Program-made: the position numbers and the translations under genes
Shown here: one piece after another, positions 37,439-47,478 of the stretch
How positions within the stretch are numbered: position 1 is the first letter of the stretch
Layout: each line of letters starts with the position of its first letter
Assembly (NCBI GenBank): GCA_002271215.1
Contig: CP018628.1
Location: 4,030,001 to 4,094,000 of the forward strand
DNA length: 64,000 nt
Direction: 5' to 3'
Source: Lelliottia jeotgali
GTDB taxonomy: Bacteria > Pseudomonadota > Gammaproteobacteria > Enterobacterales > Enterobacteriaceae
Notes under the pieces: model-generated
The model's input: the letters and a program-made list of their open reading frames with translations, nothing else
Database searches by the model: none
What the model was told of the DNA's origin: nothing

Positions 37439-38037
37439 TGCGCTTAACTGCTCAACAGGTAACCTGGCTCAAAGTGCTATTGCACCTGGCCGGGTTGCTT
37501 CCTTTTATATGGCTATTCTGGGCTGCCAGTCAGGGCTATTTCAGCGCCGACCCGGCCAAAGATATTCAACACTTTACCGGTAGGATGGCTCTGAAATTTT
37601 TACTGGCCACCTTGCTGATTTCTCCCCTCGCACGCTACGCTAAACAGCCATTATTGATACGCACCCGCCGCCTTTTAGGTTTATGGTGCTTTGCCTGGGC
37701 GACGATACATCTCACCAGCTATACATTGCTGGAGCTGGGGATTAACAATCTGGCGCTACTTGGCAGCGAACTGGTATCGCGTCCGTATCTGACGCTAGGG
37801 ATTATCAGTTGGGTGATTTTACTGGCGCTGACGCTGACATCGACGCAGTTTGCCCAGCGAAAATTGGGCCGCCGCTGGCAACTTTTGCATAACTTCGTCT
37901 ATCTTGTGGCGATCCTGGCGCCGATACATTATCTGTGGTCAGTGAAGATTTTATCTCCTCAGCCCATCATCTACGCTGTGCTTGCTTTAGGGCTTTTGGC
38001 ATGGCGTTACAAGAAGTTCCGCCAGTGGTGGCGATAG
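37438..38037 (+). CDS. msrQ: Haem-binding membrane subunit MsrQ
   Basis: 199 residues with about six membrane helices and conserved histidines (for example [14 protein letters not shown] and [18 protein letters not shown]) that bind haem b. It passes electrons from the respiratory chain or flavin reductase to MsrP. The GTG start at 37438 overlaps the msrP TAG stop by one base (TAGTG), so the genes are coupled. Confidence 0.95.
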   Translation: MRLTAQQVTWLKVLLHLAGLLPFIWLFWAASQGYFSADPAKDIQHFTGRMALKFLLATLLISPLARYAKQPLLIRTRRLLGLWCFAWATIHLTSYTLLELGINNLALLGSELVSRPYLTLGIISWVILLALTLTSTQFAQRKLGRRWQLLHNFVYLVAILAPIHYLWSVKILSPQPIIYAVLALGLLAWRYKKFRQWWR

Positions 38038-38069
38038 TTCGCGAAACTGTGCGTATTCCCGCAGATTAC

Positions 38070-38107
38070 TTATCAACCGCGAATCTTTTTCCAATTGCGG
38101 TTGATAA
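38070..38107. repeat. Inverted repeat between msrQ and aroQ
   Basis: TTATCAACCGC (38070-38080) and GCGGTTGATAA (38097-38107) form a perfect 11-bp stem with a 16-base loop, 32 bases after the msrQ stop. It may be a weak terminator or a protein-binding palindrome; no T tract follows. Confidence 0.55.
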
Positions 38108-38155
38108 TCTTCCCTGATAAGACCAGTATTTAGCTGCTAAATGCTACGAAATCGT

Positions 38156-38161
38156 TATAAT
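38156..38161 (+). promoter_or_regulatory. Candidate promoter -10 for aroQ-accBC
   Basis: A consensus TATAAT lies 111 bases before the aroQ start and is followed by a GC-rich start region (GTGCGACC). The -35 is poor. The sequence around it resembles the region upstream of accB in E. coli, so the same promoter probably serves accBC through aroQ. Confidence 0.5.
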
Positions 38162-38271
38162 GTGCGACCTTGGTTTTCCTGAAGGGGATTTTCACTCCCT
38201 GAAAAGGTGACAATTGCGCATCGAAGGTATATTTTGTTTTTTACCCGAGAATCGCAGGAGATAGCTGCACA

Positions 38272-38724
38272 ATGACTGGAAAGTTGCACATCTTAGTTTT
38301 GAACGGACCGAACCTGAATATGCTCGGAACCCGCGAACCCGAGAAGTACGGCACGCTGACCTTAAGCGAAATTGTTAACCGTCTTAGTACGGAAGCAGCG
38401 GCGCTTGACGTGAGTCTTGACCATTTTCAGTCAAATGCGGAGTACGCACTCATCGACCGTATTCATCAGGCTAAAGACACTGTGGACTATATCCTGATTA
38501 ATCCGGCCGCGTTTACGCACACCAGTGTTGCTATCCGCGACGCACTGCTTGCGGTGAGCATCCCATTTATCGAGATCCACCTGAGCAATGTGCATGCACG
38601 AGAGCCGTTCCGCCACCATTCGTATCTGTCGGATATCGCCGCCGGCGTTATCTGTGGACTGGGTGCTGACGGTTATTCATACGCTTTACAGACAGCGGTA
38701 AAACGCCTGTCACAATCACACTAA
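38272..38724 (+). CDS. aroQ: 3-Dehydroquinate dehydratase, type II
   Basis: 150-residue type II dehydroquinase of the shikimate pathway, a dodecameric enzyme unrelated to AroD. Signature residues: [18 protein letters not shown] (Y26 catalytic base), [10 protein letters not shown] (N77, H83) and IEIHLSN (H103, the general acid). Many non-E. coli enterobacteria have aroQ just before accB, as here (21 bases before it), in addition to aroD. AGGAG lies 11-12 bases before the ATG. Confidence 0.96.
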   Translation: MTGKLHILVLNGPNLNMLGTREPEKYGTLTLSEIVNRLSTEAAALDVSLDHFQSNAEYALIDRIHQAKDTVDYILINPAAFTHTSVAIRDALLAVSIPFIEIHLSNVHAREPFRHHSYLSDIAAGVICGLGADGYSYALQTAVKRLSQSH

Positions 38725-38745
38725 ACAAGAGTACGGAACCCACTC

Positions 38746-39213
38746 ATGGATATTCGTAAGATTAAAAAACTGATCGAGCTGGTTGAAGAATCAGGCATCT
38801 CCGAACTGGAAATTTCTGAAGGCGAAGAGTCTGTACGCATCAGCCGTGCAGCGCCAGCCGCTAGCTTCCCGGTCATGCAGCAGGCTTATGCTGCACCTGT
38901 GATGCAGCAGCAGCCTGCTCTGTCTAACGCAGTCGCTCCGGCCGCAGAAGCGCCGGCTGCAGCAGCCGCAGAAATCAGTGGTCACATCGTACGTTCCCCG
39001 ATGGTTGGTACTTTCTACCGCACGCCAAGCCCGGACGCTAAAGCGTTCTGCGAAGTGGGTCAGAAAGTCAATGCAGGCGATACCCTATGTATCGTTGAAG
39101 CCATGAAAATGATGAACCAGATCGAAGCTGACAAGTCAGGCATTGTTAAAGCGATTCTGGTCGAAAGTGGTCAGCCGGTAGAATTTGACGAGCCGCTGGT
39201 CGTCATCGAGTAA
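38746..39213 (+). CDS. accB: Biotin carboxyl carrier protein of acetyl-CoA carboxylase
   Basis: 155 residues: N-terminal dimerisation region (1-35), an Ala/Pro/Gln-rich flexible linker (36-76), and a biotinyl domain (77-155) with the protruding thumb and EAMKMMN, in which K121 is biotinylated by BirA. It carries CO2 between AccC and AccA/AccD for fatty-acid synthesis. It is followed by accC after 10 bases; in E. coli AccB autoregulates this operon. Confidence 0.99.
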   Translation: MDIRKIKKLIELVEESGISELEISEGEESVRISRAAPAASFPVMQQAYAAPVMQQQPALSNAVAPAAEAPAAAAAEISGHIVRSPMVGTFYRTPSPDAKAFCEVGQKVNAGDTLCIVEAMKMMNQIEADKSGIVKAILVESGQPVEFDEPLVVIE

Positions 39214-39223
39214 CGAGGCGAAC

Positions 39224-40573
39224 ATGCTGGATAAAATTGTCATCGCTAACCGTGGCGAGATCGCACTGCGAATCCTTCGTGCCTGTAAAGAATTGGGCAT
39301 TAAGACTGTCGCTGTGCACTCAAGCGCGGATCGCGATTTAAAACACGTATTACTGGCGGATGAGACGGTCTGTATTGGCCCGGCTCCGTCCGTAAAAAGT
39401 TATCTGAATATCCCGGCTATCATCAGCGCCGCTGAAATCACCGGCGCGGTGGCAATCCATCCGGGTTATGGCTTCCTCTCTGAGAACGCCAATTTTGCTG
39501 AGCAGGTTGAGCGCTCTGGCTTTATCTTCATCGGCCCGAAAGCTGACACTATCCGCCTGATGGGCGATAAAGTGTCCGCAATCACCGCAATGAAAAAAGC
39601 AGGTGTTCCGACCGTACCAGGTTCTGACGGCCCTCTGGGCGACGATATGGATGCAAACCGCGCTCATGCTAAACGCATTGGCTACCCGGTTATCATCAAA
39701 GCGTCCGGCGGCGGCGGCGGTCGTGGTATGCGCGTTGTACGTAGCGATGCAGACCTGGCGCAATCCATCTCCATGACCAAAGCTGAAGCGAAAGCCGCTT
39801 TCAGCAATGACATGGTATACATGGAAAAATACCTGGAAAACCCACGCCACATCGAAATTCAGGTGCTGGCTGACGGTCAGGGTAACGCTATCTATCTGGC
39901 TGAACGTGACTGCTCCATGCAGCGCCGCCATCAGAAAGTCGTCGAAGAAGCACCAGCACCGGGCATTACCCCGGAACTGCGTCGTTACATCGGCGAGCGT
40001 TGCTCCAAAGCGTGCGTCGATATCGGCTATCGCGGTGCTGGTACGTTCGAATTCCTGTTCGAAAACGGCGAGTTCTACTTCATTGAGATGAACACCCGTA
40101 TTCAGGTTGAACACCCGGTGACTGAAATGATTACCGGCGTTGACTTGATCAAAGAACAGCTGCGTATCGCGGCGGGTCAACCGCTGTCCATCAAGCAGGA
40201 AGAAGTTGTGGTGAAAGGTCATGCGGTCGAGTGCCGTATTAACGCCGAAGACCCGAACACCTTCCTGCCGAGCCCGGGTAAAATCACGCGTTTCCACGCG
40301 CCGGGTGGCTTTGGTGTGCGTTGGGAATCTCATATCTACGCTGGCTACACTGTGCCACCGTACTATGACTCAATGATCGGTAAGCTTATCTGCTACGGCG
40401 AGAACCGTGATGTGGCGATTGCCCGCATGAAGAACGCCCTGCAGGAGCTGATCATCGATGGTATTAAAACCAACGTGGATCTGCAGGTTCGTATCATGAA
40501 CGATGAGAACTTCCAGAATGGTGGGACTAACATCCACTATCTTGAGAAGAAACTCGGCCTTCACGAAAAGTAA
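39224..40573 (+). CDS. accC: Biotin carboxylase
   Basis: 449-residue ATP-grasp enzyme carboxylating biotin on AccB. The N-terminus [21 protein letters not shown], the glycine-rich [14 protein letters not shown] lid (about 159-172), and [15 protein letters not shown] (about 287-301, catalytic Glu and Arg) are all intact. I start at ATG 39224 with GAGG 6-9 bases upstream, 10 bases after accB; the in-frame ATG 39185 lies within accB. A strong terminator follows. Confidence 0.99.
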   Translation: MLDKIVIANRGEIALRILRACKELGIKTVAVHSSADRDLKHVLLADETVCIGPAPSVKSYLNIPAIISAAEITGAVAIHPGYGFLSENANFAEQVERSGFIFIGPKADTIRLMGDKVSAITAMKKAGVPTVPGSDGPLGDDMDANRAHAKRIGYPVIIKASGGGGGRGMRVVRSDADLAQSISMTKAEAKAAFSNDMVYMEKYLENPRHIEIQVLADGQGNAIYLAERDCSMQRRHQKVVEEAPAPGITPELRRYIGERCSKACVDIGYRGAGTFEFLFENGEFYFIEMNTRIQVEHPVTEMITGVDLIKEQLRIAAGQPLSIKQEEVVVKGHAVECRINAEDPNTFLPSPGKITRFHAPGGFGVRWESHIYAGYTVPPYYDSMIGKLICYGENRDVAIARMKNALQELIIDGIKTNVDLQVRIMNDENFQNGGTNIHYLEKKLGLHEK

Positions 40574-40587
40574 GACCGCATTAGCGT

Positions 40588-40617
40588 TAAAAGGCCGGAG
40601 ATTCCGGCCTTTTTTAT
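40588..40617 (+). terminator. Intrinsic terminator of accBC
   Basis: Stem AAGGCCGGA (40591-40599) and TCCGGCCTT (40603-40611), loop GAT, then a T tract. Confidence 0.93.
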
Positions 40618-40641
40618 TTATTCATCCACAAGGGACTTAAA

Positions 40642-40884
40642 ATGGACAAGCGTTTTGTTCAAGCCCATAAAGAAGCGCGCTGGGCGCTGTGGCTGACCCT
40701 TCTCTATCTCGTCGCATGGTTGGTGACCGCTTACTTACCTAATTCAGCCCCCGGATTCACCGGCCTGCCGCACTGGTTTGAAATGGCCTGTCTGCTGATG
40801 CCTTTGGTCTTTACGCTGCTGTGCTGGCTGATGGTGCGTTTTATCTTCCGCGATATCTCTCTGGAGGATAGCGATGCAAACTGA
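40642..40884 (+). CDS. yhdT: Small inner membrane protein YhdT (DUF997)
   Basis: 80 residues with two membrane segments (about 15-33 and 48-70). Such DUF997 proteins precede PanF-type sodium symporters in many genomes and may assist them; this is inference from context. It overlaps panF by 11 bases. Confidence 0.93.
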   Translation: MDKRFVQAHKEARWALWLTLLYLVAWLVTAYLPNSAPGFTGLPHWFEMACLLMPLVFTLLCWLMVRFIFRDISLEDSDAN

Positions 40885-42325
40885 AATCATCGCCGTTCTG
40901 ATTATCTATCTCTTTGTTGTCTTTGGCCTCTCGGCTTACGCCATGCGCAAGCGCAGCACCGGCTCGTTTCTCAGTGAATATTTCCTGGGGAGTCGTTCGA
41001 TGGGCGGATTTGTACTGGCGATGACGCTGACCGCCACCTATGTCAGCGCCAGCTCTTTTATCGGCGGGCCAGGTGCGGCGTATAAATACGGGCTCGGCTG
41101 GGTGCTGCTGGCGATGATTCAGGTCCCGACGATCTGGCTGTCGCTCGGTATTTTGGGCAAGAAATTCGCCATTCTCGCCAGACGCTATAACGCGATTACC
41201 CTGAATGACATGTTGCAGGCCCGCTATCAGAACCGCGCAGTGGTGTGGATTGCCAGCGTCAGCCTGCTGGTTGCCTTCGTCGGCGCGATTGCCGTGCAGT
41301 TCATCGGCGGCGCGCGTTTGCTGGAAACGGCGGCGGGTATCAAATACGAAAATGGGCTGTTGATCTTCGGTATTACCATCGCGCTATACACCGCATTTGG
41401 CGGTTTCCGTGCCAGCGTACTCAACGACACGATGCAGGGCATGGTGATGCTGATTGGCACCCTGGTGCTGCTGGTCGGCGTAATTTACGCGGCGGGCGGC
41501 CTGCATAACGCGGTGGAAACCCTCGAGCAGATTGACCCGAAACTGGTGAGTCCACACGGTGCCGACGATATTCTCACCCCAGCTTTTATGACCTCATTCT
41601 GGGTTCTGGTTTGTTTTGGTGTCATCGGCCTGCCCCATACGGCGGTGCGCTGTATCTCCTATAAAGACAGCAAAGCCGTTCACCGTGGGATAATCATCGG
41701 TACGATCGTAGTGTCTCTGTTGATGCTGGGAATGCATCTCGCGGGCGCACTGGGTCGCGCCATTTTGCCGCATCTGACCGTGCCTGATCAGGTGATCCCG
41801 ACGTTAATGGTGCAGGTGCTACCACCGTGGGCTGCTGGCCTATTCCTGGCCGCGCCGATGGCGGCGATCATGTCCAACGTCAATGCGCACTTGTTGCAGG
41901 CATCGGCCACCATCATTAAAGATCTGTGGCTCAGCGCGACTCCGGCTAAAATACACAATGAGCACCGCCTGAAGCGCATTTCGACCTGGACAACGCTGGT
42001 GCTTGGCATTCTGATGATGCTGGCCGCGTGGCGCCCACCGGAGATGATCATCTGGCTCAACCTGCTGGCGTTCGGCGGGCTGGAAGCGGTGTTCCTGTGG
42101 CCGCTGGTGCTGGGCCTGTACTGGGAACGCGCTAATGCTGCGGGTGCGCTCAGCGGAATGATTGTCGGTGGCGTACTGTATGCAGTGCTCGCCACGTTTA
42201 AAATTCAGTATCTGGGCTTCCATCCAATTGTGCCTTCGTTACTGCTAAGTTTGCTGGCGTTTGTGGTGGGGAACCGTTTCGGTCAACCCGTCCCACAGGC
42301 AGCCGTGATTTCTACTGATAAATAA
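40874..42325 (+). CDS. panF: Sodium/pantothenate symporter
   Basis: 483-residue member of the sodium:solute symporter family with about 12-13 hydrophobic segments. It imports pantothenate for coenzyme A synthesis. The family signature region around [17 protein letters not shown] (about residues 174-190) and the early [20 protein letters not shown] sodium-site helix are present. It starts inside yhdT, so translation is coupled, and ends 11 bases before prmA. Confidence 0.96.
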   Translation: MQTEIIAVLIIYLFVVFGLSAYAMRKRSTGSFLSEYFLGSRSMGGFVLAMTLTATYVSASSFIGGPGAAYKYGLGWVLLAMIQVPTIWLSLGILGKKFAILARRYNAITLNDMLQARYQNRAVVWIASVSLLVAFVGAIAVQFIGGARLLETAAGIKYENGLLIFGITIALYTAFGGFRASVLNDTMQGMVMLIGTLVLLVGVIYAAGGLHNAVETLEQIDPKLVSPHGADDILTPAFMTSFWVLVCFGVIGLPHTAVRCISYKDSKAVHRGIIIGTIVVSLLMLGMHLAGALGRAILPHLTVPDQVIPTLMVQVLPPWAAGLFLAAPMAAIMSNVNAHLLQASATIIKDLWLSATPAKIHNEHRLKRISTWTTLVLGILMMLAAWRPPEMIIWLNLLAFGGLEAVFLWPLVLGLYWERANAAGALSGMIVGGVLYAVLATFKIQYLGFHPIVPSLLLSLLAFVVGNRFGQPVPQAAVISTDK

Positions 42326-42336
42326 AGAGTTTTGCC

Positions 42337-43218
42337 ATGCCGTGGATCCAATTAAAACTGAACACAACCGGTGCAAATGCCGAAGAACTGAGTGACGCGT
42401 TAATGGAAGCGGGTTCAGTTTCCATTACTTTCCAGGATACGCATGACACACCGGTGTTTGAGCCGCTGCCAGGCGAAACCCGTCTGTGGGGTGATACTGA
42501 TGTCATCGGCCTGTTCGATGCCGAAACCGACATGAAAGAAGTGGTGGCGATCCTTGAGAATCATCCGCTGCTGGGCGTTGGCTTTGTGCATAAGATTGAG
42601 CAACTGGAAGATAAAGACTGGGAACGCGAGTGGATGGATAACTTCCATCCAATGCAATTCGGTAAACGTCTGTGGATCTGCCCAAGCTGGCGCGATGTGC
42701 CGGACGCTAACGCCGTGAACGTGATGCTGGATCCGGGCCTGGCGTTCGGTACAGGTACCCACCCGACAACCTCTCTGTGCCTGCAGTGGCTTGACGGGCT
42801 GGATCTGGAAGGCAAAACCGTGATCGACTTCGGCTGCGGTTCCGGGATCCTGGCGATTGCGGCCCTGAAACTGGGTGCTGCGAAAGCCATCGGGATCGAT
42901 ATCGATCCGCAGGCGATCCAGGCCAGTCGCGATAATGCGCAGCGCAACGGCGTTTCCGATCGCCTTGAGCTGTATTTACCGGATGGCCAGCCAGAGGTCA
43001 TGAAAGCCGATGTGGTGGTTGCTAACATTCTTGCTGGCCCGTTACGCGAACTGGCACCATTAATCAGCGTGCTGCCCGTTGAGGGCGGTCTACTGGGCTT
43101 GTCGGGGATTCTTGCCAGCCAGGCTGAGAGCGTGTGCGAAGCGTACGCCGATCTCTTCGCTCTCGATCCGGTCATCGAGAAAGAAGAGTGGTGCCGCATT
43201 ACCGGTCGTAAAAAGTAA
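42337..43218 (+). CDS. prmA: Ribosomal protein L11 methyltransferase
   Basis: 293 residues. The N-terminal L11-recognition domain (1-60), a linker, and the SAM-dependent methyltransferase with DFGCGSG (residues 164-170) and the motif [13 protein letters not shown] are present. It trimethylates L11 at several amino groups. It lies 11 bases after panF. The next gene dusB has its own promoter. Confidence 0.97.
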   Translation: MPWIQLKLNTTGANAEELSDALMEAGSVSITFQDTHDTPVFEPLPGETRLWGDTDVIGLFDAETDMKEVVAILENHPLLGVGFVHKIEQLEDKDWEREWMDNFHPMQFGKRLWICPSWRDVPDANAVNVMLDPGLAFGTGTHPTTSLCLQWLDGLDLEGKTVIDFGCGSGILAIAALKLGAAKAIGIDIDPQAIQASRDNAQRNGVSDRLELYLPDGQPEVMKADVVVANILAGPLRELAPLISVLPVEGGLLGLSGILASQAESVCEAYADLFALDPVIEKEEWCRITGRKK

Positions 43219-43532
43219 GTTGGTGTTTATGGCGTGGTCTTTCGATGACCACGCCTGCTTCGTTTCCCTAAAATTGCTCAGAATACGTCCATCTTATTCA
43301 TCATGATCATGTTCTAAAATGAGACGCCGATCGCAAAGAAGGCCGACAATCTGCTGCTTAAAACAGCAGATTATCCCGAATAAGTGATTCATTTATGCAG
43401 AAATGATGAGAAGTTACGGGAATTTGTAAGCGGTGATAAAATAGTCACAATCATTTAAGGCAATGATTTAAATAGTTAATAATTTTCCCAGTAGGTGCTG
43501 AACAGCAATTCATTGATCTGTAATAGCGGATT

Positions 43533-43547
43533 GTTCAAAGTTTGGCC
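43533..43547 (+). promoter_or_regulatory. Candidate Fis site upstream of dusB-fis promoter
   Basis: GTTCAAAGTTTGGCC fits the Fis consensus G-N2-YA-N6-TR-N2-C except at the central A/T position. It touches the -35, a place where Fis would repress its own operon, as known in E. coli. Confidence 0.5.
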
Positions 43548-43585
43548 TTTCATCTCGTGCAAAAAATGCGTAATATACGCCGCCT
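43548..43585 (+). promoter_or_regulatory. dusB-fis promoter
   Basis: TTTCAT (43548-43553) and TAATAT (43571-43576) are 17 bases apart, followed by an ACGCCGCC discriminator. A GC-rich discriminator makes the promoter sensitive to ppGpp and supercoiling, as established for fis in E. coli. Confidence 0.85.
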
Positions 43586-43615
43586 TGCAGTCACAGTATG
43601 GTCATTTCTTAACTC

Positions 43616-44581
43616 ATGCGCATCGGACACTACCAGCTCAGAAATCGACTGATCGCAGCACCTATGGCAGGTATTACCGACCGGCCGTTCAGGACGCTGT
43701 GCTACGAGATGGGAGCAGGATTAACCGTTTCCGAGATGATGTCGTCTAACCCGCAGGTTTGGGAAAGCGACAAGTCCCGTCTTCGGATGGTGCATATTGA
43801 TGAGCCAGGTATTCGCACCGTGCAAATTGCCGGAAGTGATCCTGAAGAAATGGCGGAAGCCGCGCGTATTAACGTTGAAAGTGGCGCCCAAATTATTGAT
43901 ATCAATATGGGTTGCCCGGCAAAAAAGGTGAATCGCAAGCTTGCAGGTTCAGCCCTGTTGCAATACCCCGATCAGGTGAAGTCGATTTTGTCGGTGGTGG
44001 TTAACGCAGTGGACGTTCCCGTTACGTTAAAGATTCGCACTGGTTGGGCGCCGGAACACCGTAACTGTGTAGAAATTGCCCAACTGGCCGAAGACTGTGG
44101 TATCCAGGCCCTGACCATTCATGGACGCACTCGCGCTTGTTTGTTCAACGGCAATGCGGAATACGACAGCATTCGGGCAGTTAAGCAGAAAGTTTCCATT
44201 CCGATTATCGCGAATGGCGACATAACTGACCCGCTAAAAGCCAGGGCTGTGCTCGACTATACAGGGGCAGATGCTCTGATGATAGGACGTGCGGCTCAGG
44301 GAAGACCCTGGATCTTTCGGGAAATCCAGCATTATCTGGACACTGGAGAGTTGCTTGCTCCCCTGCCTCTGGCAGAGGTTAAGCGCTTGCTTTGTTCGCA
44401 TATTCGGGAACTGCATGACTTTTATGGTCAGGCAAAAGGGTACCGAATTGCGCGTAAACACGTTTCCTGGTATCTCCAGGAGCACGCTCCAAATGACCAG
44501 TTTCGGCGCACATTCAACGCCATAGAGGATGCCAGCGTACAGCTGGAGGCGTTGGAGGCATACTTCGAAAATTTTGCGTAA
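43616..44581 (+). CDS. dusB: tRNA-dihydrouridine synthase B
   Basis: 321-residue FMN-dependent enzyme that reduces uridine 17 in the tRNA D loop. TIM-barrel start [12 protein letters not shown], catalytic cysteine C100 in [13 protein letters not shown], and FMN-binding [11 protein letters not shown] near residue 224 are visible; a helical C-terminal tRNA-binding domain follows. It is the first gene of the dusB-fis operon; its leader position helps fis translation in E. coli. Confidence 0.97.
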   Translation: MRIGHYQLRNRLIAAPMAGITDRPFRTLCYEMGAGLTVSEMMSSNPQVWESDKSRLRMVHIDEPGIRTVQIAGSDPEEMAEAARINVESGAQIIDINMGCPAKKVNRKLAGSALLQYPDQVKSILSVVVNAVDVPVTLKIRTGWAPEHRNCVEIAQLAEDCGIQALTIHGRTRACLFNGNAEYDSIRAVKQKVSIPIIANGDITDPLKARAVLDYTGADALMIGRAAQGRPWIFREIQHYLDTGELLAPLPLAEVKRLLCSHIRELHDFYGQAKGYRIARKHVSWYLQEHAPNDQFRRTFNAIEDASVQLEALEAYFENFA

Positions 44582-44606
44582 ACAGAAATAAAGAGCTGAC
44601 AGAACT

Positions 44607-44903
44607 ATGTTCGAACAACGCGTAAATTCTGACGTACTGACCGTTTCTACCGTTAACTCTCAGGATCAGGTAACTCAAAAACCCCTCCGTGACTCGGTAA
44701 AACAGGCACTGAAGAACTATTTTGCTCAACTGAATGGTCAAGATGTTAGTGATCTGTATGAGCTGGTATTGGCTGAAGTTGAACAGCCACTGTTGGACAT
44801 GGTGATGCAATACACCCGCGGTAACCAAACCCGCGCTGCCCTGATGATGGGTATCAACCGTGGTACTCTTCGTAAGAAGCTGAAAAAATACGGCATGAAC
44901 TAA
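44607..44903 (+). CDS. fis: DNA-binding protein Fis
   Basis: 98-residue nucleoid protein that bends DNA, activates rRNA promoters and peaks in early exponential growth. The C-terminal helix-turn-helix [23 protein letters not shown] (part shown in two pieces: [13 protein letters not shown] and [10 protein letters not shown]) is intact and the protein appears the same as in E. coli. It follows dusB by 25 bases. The rrn operon at the right end of this window is a natural target. Confidence 0.99.
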   Translation: MFEQRVNSDVLTVSTVNSQDQVTQKPLRDSVKQALKNYFAQLNGQDVSDLYELVLAEVEQPLLDMVMQYTRGNQTRAALMMGINRGTLRKKLKKYGMN

Positions 44904-44927
44904 TTTCGATTAGCTAACTGCTTGTTT

Positions 44928-44966
44928 AAAAAGGCGCTACTCGGCATGGGGACGCGCCTTTTTTAT
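44928..44966 (+). terminator. Intrinsic terminator of dusB-fis
   Basis: AAAAGGCGC (44928-44936) pairs with GCGCCTTTT (44954-44962), loop of 17 bases, then more T. Confidence 0.85.
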
Positions 44967-45083
44967 TGTCTGAAATCTGAACGTCAAGAGTTTGTAAACC
45001 CTGTCTTCTCCCGCTTTTAAACGCCTGCTTTTCATGTATATTTCCACCACCTCACTGGACCTCTTTCTGACCGGAACGACACA

Positions 45084-45248
45084 ATGATTCGTAAATACTG
45101 GTGGCTGGTTGTATTTGCTGTCACGGTTTTCATCTTTGATGCACTGCTGATCCAGTGGATTGAGTTACTGAGCACCAAAACCGATCAGTGTCGCAATATG
45201 AATTCGGTGAACCCGCTCAAACTGGTGAATTGTTCAGACCTCGATTAA
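45084..45248 (+). CDS. yhdU: Small membrane protein YhdU
   Basis: 54-residue protein beginning MIRKYWWLVVFAV with one membrane helix (about residues 6-24) and a short periplasmic or cytoplasmic tail with two cysteines (C36, C50) and the conserved RNMNSVNPLKLVNC. It matches E. coli YhdU (59 residues) in place and sequence. Upstream CCGGAACGACACA gives a modest ribosome site. Function unknown. Confidence 0.85.
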   Translation: MIRKYWWLVVFAVTVFIFDALLIQWIELLSTKTDQCRNMNSVNPLKLVNCSDLD

Positions 45249-45393
45249 GCAGCGAACATCAGCAATAAAGAGCTTATCACCCATTAAAAACGGGGATTTA
45301 AAAGCCTTTTCGCCATTCCGATACGATGATAATGTCACTGCCCTTTTCAGGCGCTATTGCATAACGTCTCACTGAGAATGAGTTAAGCCCACC

Positions 45394-47478
45394 ATGCTGG
45401 TTAGCCAATACAACCCAATCCTCGTTGCTGTCTCCTTTGTTGTTGCCATCCTCGCAGCCTATACCGCACTCAATATGGCCGCGCGCGTCGCGGGAAGTCA
45501 GGGCGTCGCTGCACGCGTCTGGCTAGCGGGTGGCGGCGTGGCGATGGGGATCGGCGTGTGGGCAATGCATTTCATCGGCATGCTGGCGATGGAGCTCTCC
45601 ATGAGCATGAGCTATAGCCCAGTGATGACGGTGCTCTCGATGTTCATCGCGATCGGTTCTTCGATGTTTGCGCTTTGGCTGGTCAGCGGGGAACAACTGC
45701 GATTACGACGCTTGCTGCCCGGCGCATTAGTTATGGGGGCAGGCATTGTCGCCATGCATTACACCGGCATGGCTGCACTGGAAGTGACGCCAGGCATTAT
45801 CTGGGACAAGCTCTGGGTCGCTATCTCTGTTGTCATTGCGCTGGCCGCTTCACTTGCGGCGTTGTGGCTCACGTTTCGTTTGCGTCACGAAGCGGCACAA
45901 GTTGCGGTGATGCGACTAGGCGCGGCCGTGACGATGGGTATCGCAATTGCGGGTATGCATTATGCAGGCATGAAAGCGGCGCAATTCCCGCCATCCACAT
46001 TAATACACCATCACGGTATTAACGGCAGCTGGCTGGCGGTGCTGGTGAGCGTAGTGGCCCTCTCTATTCTCGGCATCACTTTACTGGTTTCCATGCTGGA
46101 TGCCAGGCTCCAGGCCCGAACCGCTCTGCTGGCCTCATCCCTTGCTGAAGCTAACCGAGAACTTGCCCAGCTGGCGCTTCACGATACTCTAACGCGCTTA
46201 CCCAATCGCGTCCTTCTGGAAGATCGGCTCGATCAGGCAATCAGCAAGGCTGATCGTGAAGGCACACACTTCGCGCTGATGTTTATGGATCTCGATGGAT
46301 TCAAAGCGGTGAACGATGCGTATGGCCATGATACTGGCGATAAACTTTTGATCGCTGTCACCGAGCGGCTTCTGCTGCCGCTGAAAGGCCAGTATACCCT
46401 CGCCCGCATCGGCGGTGATGAATTCGTCCTGCTGGCGGAAGTTGGCGGACCGGATGATGCAGCCTCGCTTGCCAGCGCGCTGGTCCGTACCATCGACAGC
46501 CCTTTCAACGTCGAGCCTTACGAGCTGGTCGTCACTATCAGTATCGGTATTGCCCTTTATCCGCACGACGGTAAAACCGATCGCGAAATGATGTTTAACG
46601 CCGACGCGGCGATGTATCACACCAAGCACATGGGCCGTAACGGCTACCACTTTTTCCAGCCGTCGATGAACACGCTGGCGCAAACCCATTTACAACTGAT
46701 GAACGATCTGTGGCTGGCCATCGATCGCGATGAACTGCGCCTGCACTATCAGCCGAAATTCCATGCACCTGCTGGCCCAATATTGGGCTTTGAGGCTTTG
46801 CTGCGCTGGGAGCATCCGAAACAAGGACTGCTGTCTCCTGATGTATTCCTGCAACTGGCAGAGAAAACAGGGCTGATTATCCCGATGGGTAACTGGGTGA
46901 TAAACGAAGCCTGCCGCCAGCTCCGCGAGTGGCATCTTCAAGGTCACAAAGATTGGTCGATGGCGGTGAATTTGTCCACGCTTCAGTTTGAGCAACCCAC
47001 GCTGGTCAATACTGTCCTTGACTGTCTGGCACTTCATCGCGTTCCGCCTGAATCTTTGATTCTGGAAGTGACAGAAACCACCGCGATGCACAACCCAGAG
47101 GAAAGTGTCAGGATCTTAACGGCGCTAACGAATGCCGGTGTGAAAGCCTCAATTGACGATTTTGGTACAGGCTATTCCAGCCTGCTGTATCTGAAGCAGT
47201 TGCCCGCCTGCGAGCTGAAAATCGATCGTGCGTTTGTGAAAGATCTGAGCGGGAAAAGTGATGATGCCACTATCGTCTCGGCGATTGTAGCCCTGGCGAA
47301 AACGCTGAACCTGAAAGTGGTCGCAGAAGGCGTAGAAACGGAAGCTCAGCAGCAATTCCTCACTGAACTTGGCTGTAATACGCTTCAGGGGTATTTGTTA
47401 GGCAAGCCTGTAACAGCACAAACCGTCGAAGAGCTGTGCAATAATGTTGATGAGATAAAATACCACCTACCATCATGA
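45394..47478 (+). CDS. MHYT-GGDEF-EAL c-di-GMP signalling protein
   Basis: 694 residues. An N-terminal MHYT sensor with about seven membrane segments (1-235) has three motifs, MHFI (58-61), MHYT (121-124), MHYA (188-191), thought to bind metal and sense a gas. A GGDEF domain follows (GGDEF at 340-344; the RxxD inhibitory site is replaced by KGQY), then an EAL domain with E467-A-L, DDFGTGYSS (588-596) and EGVE (645-648). Both active sites look intact, so it may make or break c-di-GMP. The gene lies between yhdU and acrS, where E. coli has nothing. It overlaps acrS tail-to-tail by 6 bases. Confidence 0.93.
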   Translation: MLVSQYNPILVAVSFVVAILAAYTALNMAARVAGSQGVAARVWLAGGGVAMGIGVWAMHFIGMLAMELSMSMSYSPVMTVLSMFIAIGSSMFALWLVSGEQLRLRRLLPGALVMGAGIVAMHYTGMAALEVTPGIIWDKLWVAISVVIALAASLAALWLTFRLRHEAAQVAVMRLGAAVTMGIAIAGMHYAGMKAAQFPPSTLIHHHGINGSWLAVLVSVVALSILGITLLVSMLDARLQARTALLASSLAEANRELAQLALHDTLTRLPNRVLLEDRLDQAISKADREGTHFALMFMDLDGFKAVNDAYGHDTGDKLLIAVTERLLLPLKGQYTLARIGGDEFVLLAEVGGPDDAASLASALVRTIDSPFNVEPYELVVTISIGIALYPHDGKTDREMMFNADAAMYHTKHMGRNGYHFFQPSMNTLAQTHLQLMNDLWLAIDRDELRLHYQPKFHAPAGPILGFEALLRWEHPKQGLLSPDVFLQLAEKTGLIIPMGNWVINEACRQLREWHLQGHKDWSMAVNLSTLQFEQPTLVNTVLDCLALHRVPPESLILEVTETTAMHNPEESVRILTALTNAGVKASIDDFGTGYSSLLYLKQLPACELKIDRAFVKDLSGKSDDATIVSAIVALAKTLNLKVVAEGVETEAQQQFLTELGCNTLQGYLLGKPVTAQTVEELCNNVDEIKYHLPS

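Larger units (their letters stand above)
43219..43615. other. prmA-dusB intergenic region
   Basis: 397 bases without a gene. It holds a 9-bp hairpin right after prmA (GGCGTGGTC 43231-43239, GACCACGCC 43247-43255, probable prmA terminator without a clear U tract), a second 9-bp inverted repeat (AATCTGCTG 43348-43356, CAGCAGATT 43364-43372), an AT-rich stretch, and the dusB-fis promoter. Confidence 0.6.

Noticed and set aside
39350..40333. 327-codon open frame opposite accC
   Set aside because: It lies wholly antisense to the conserved accC gene and has no recognisable motif.
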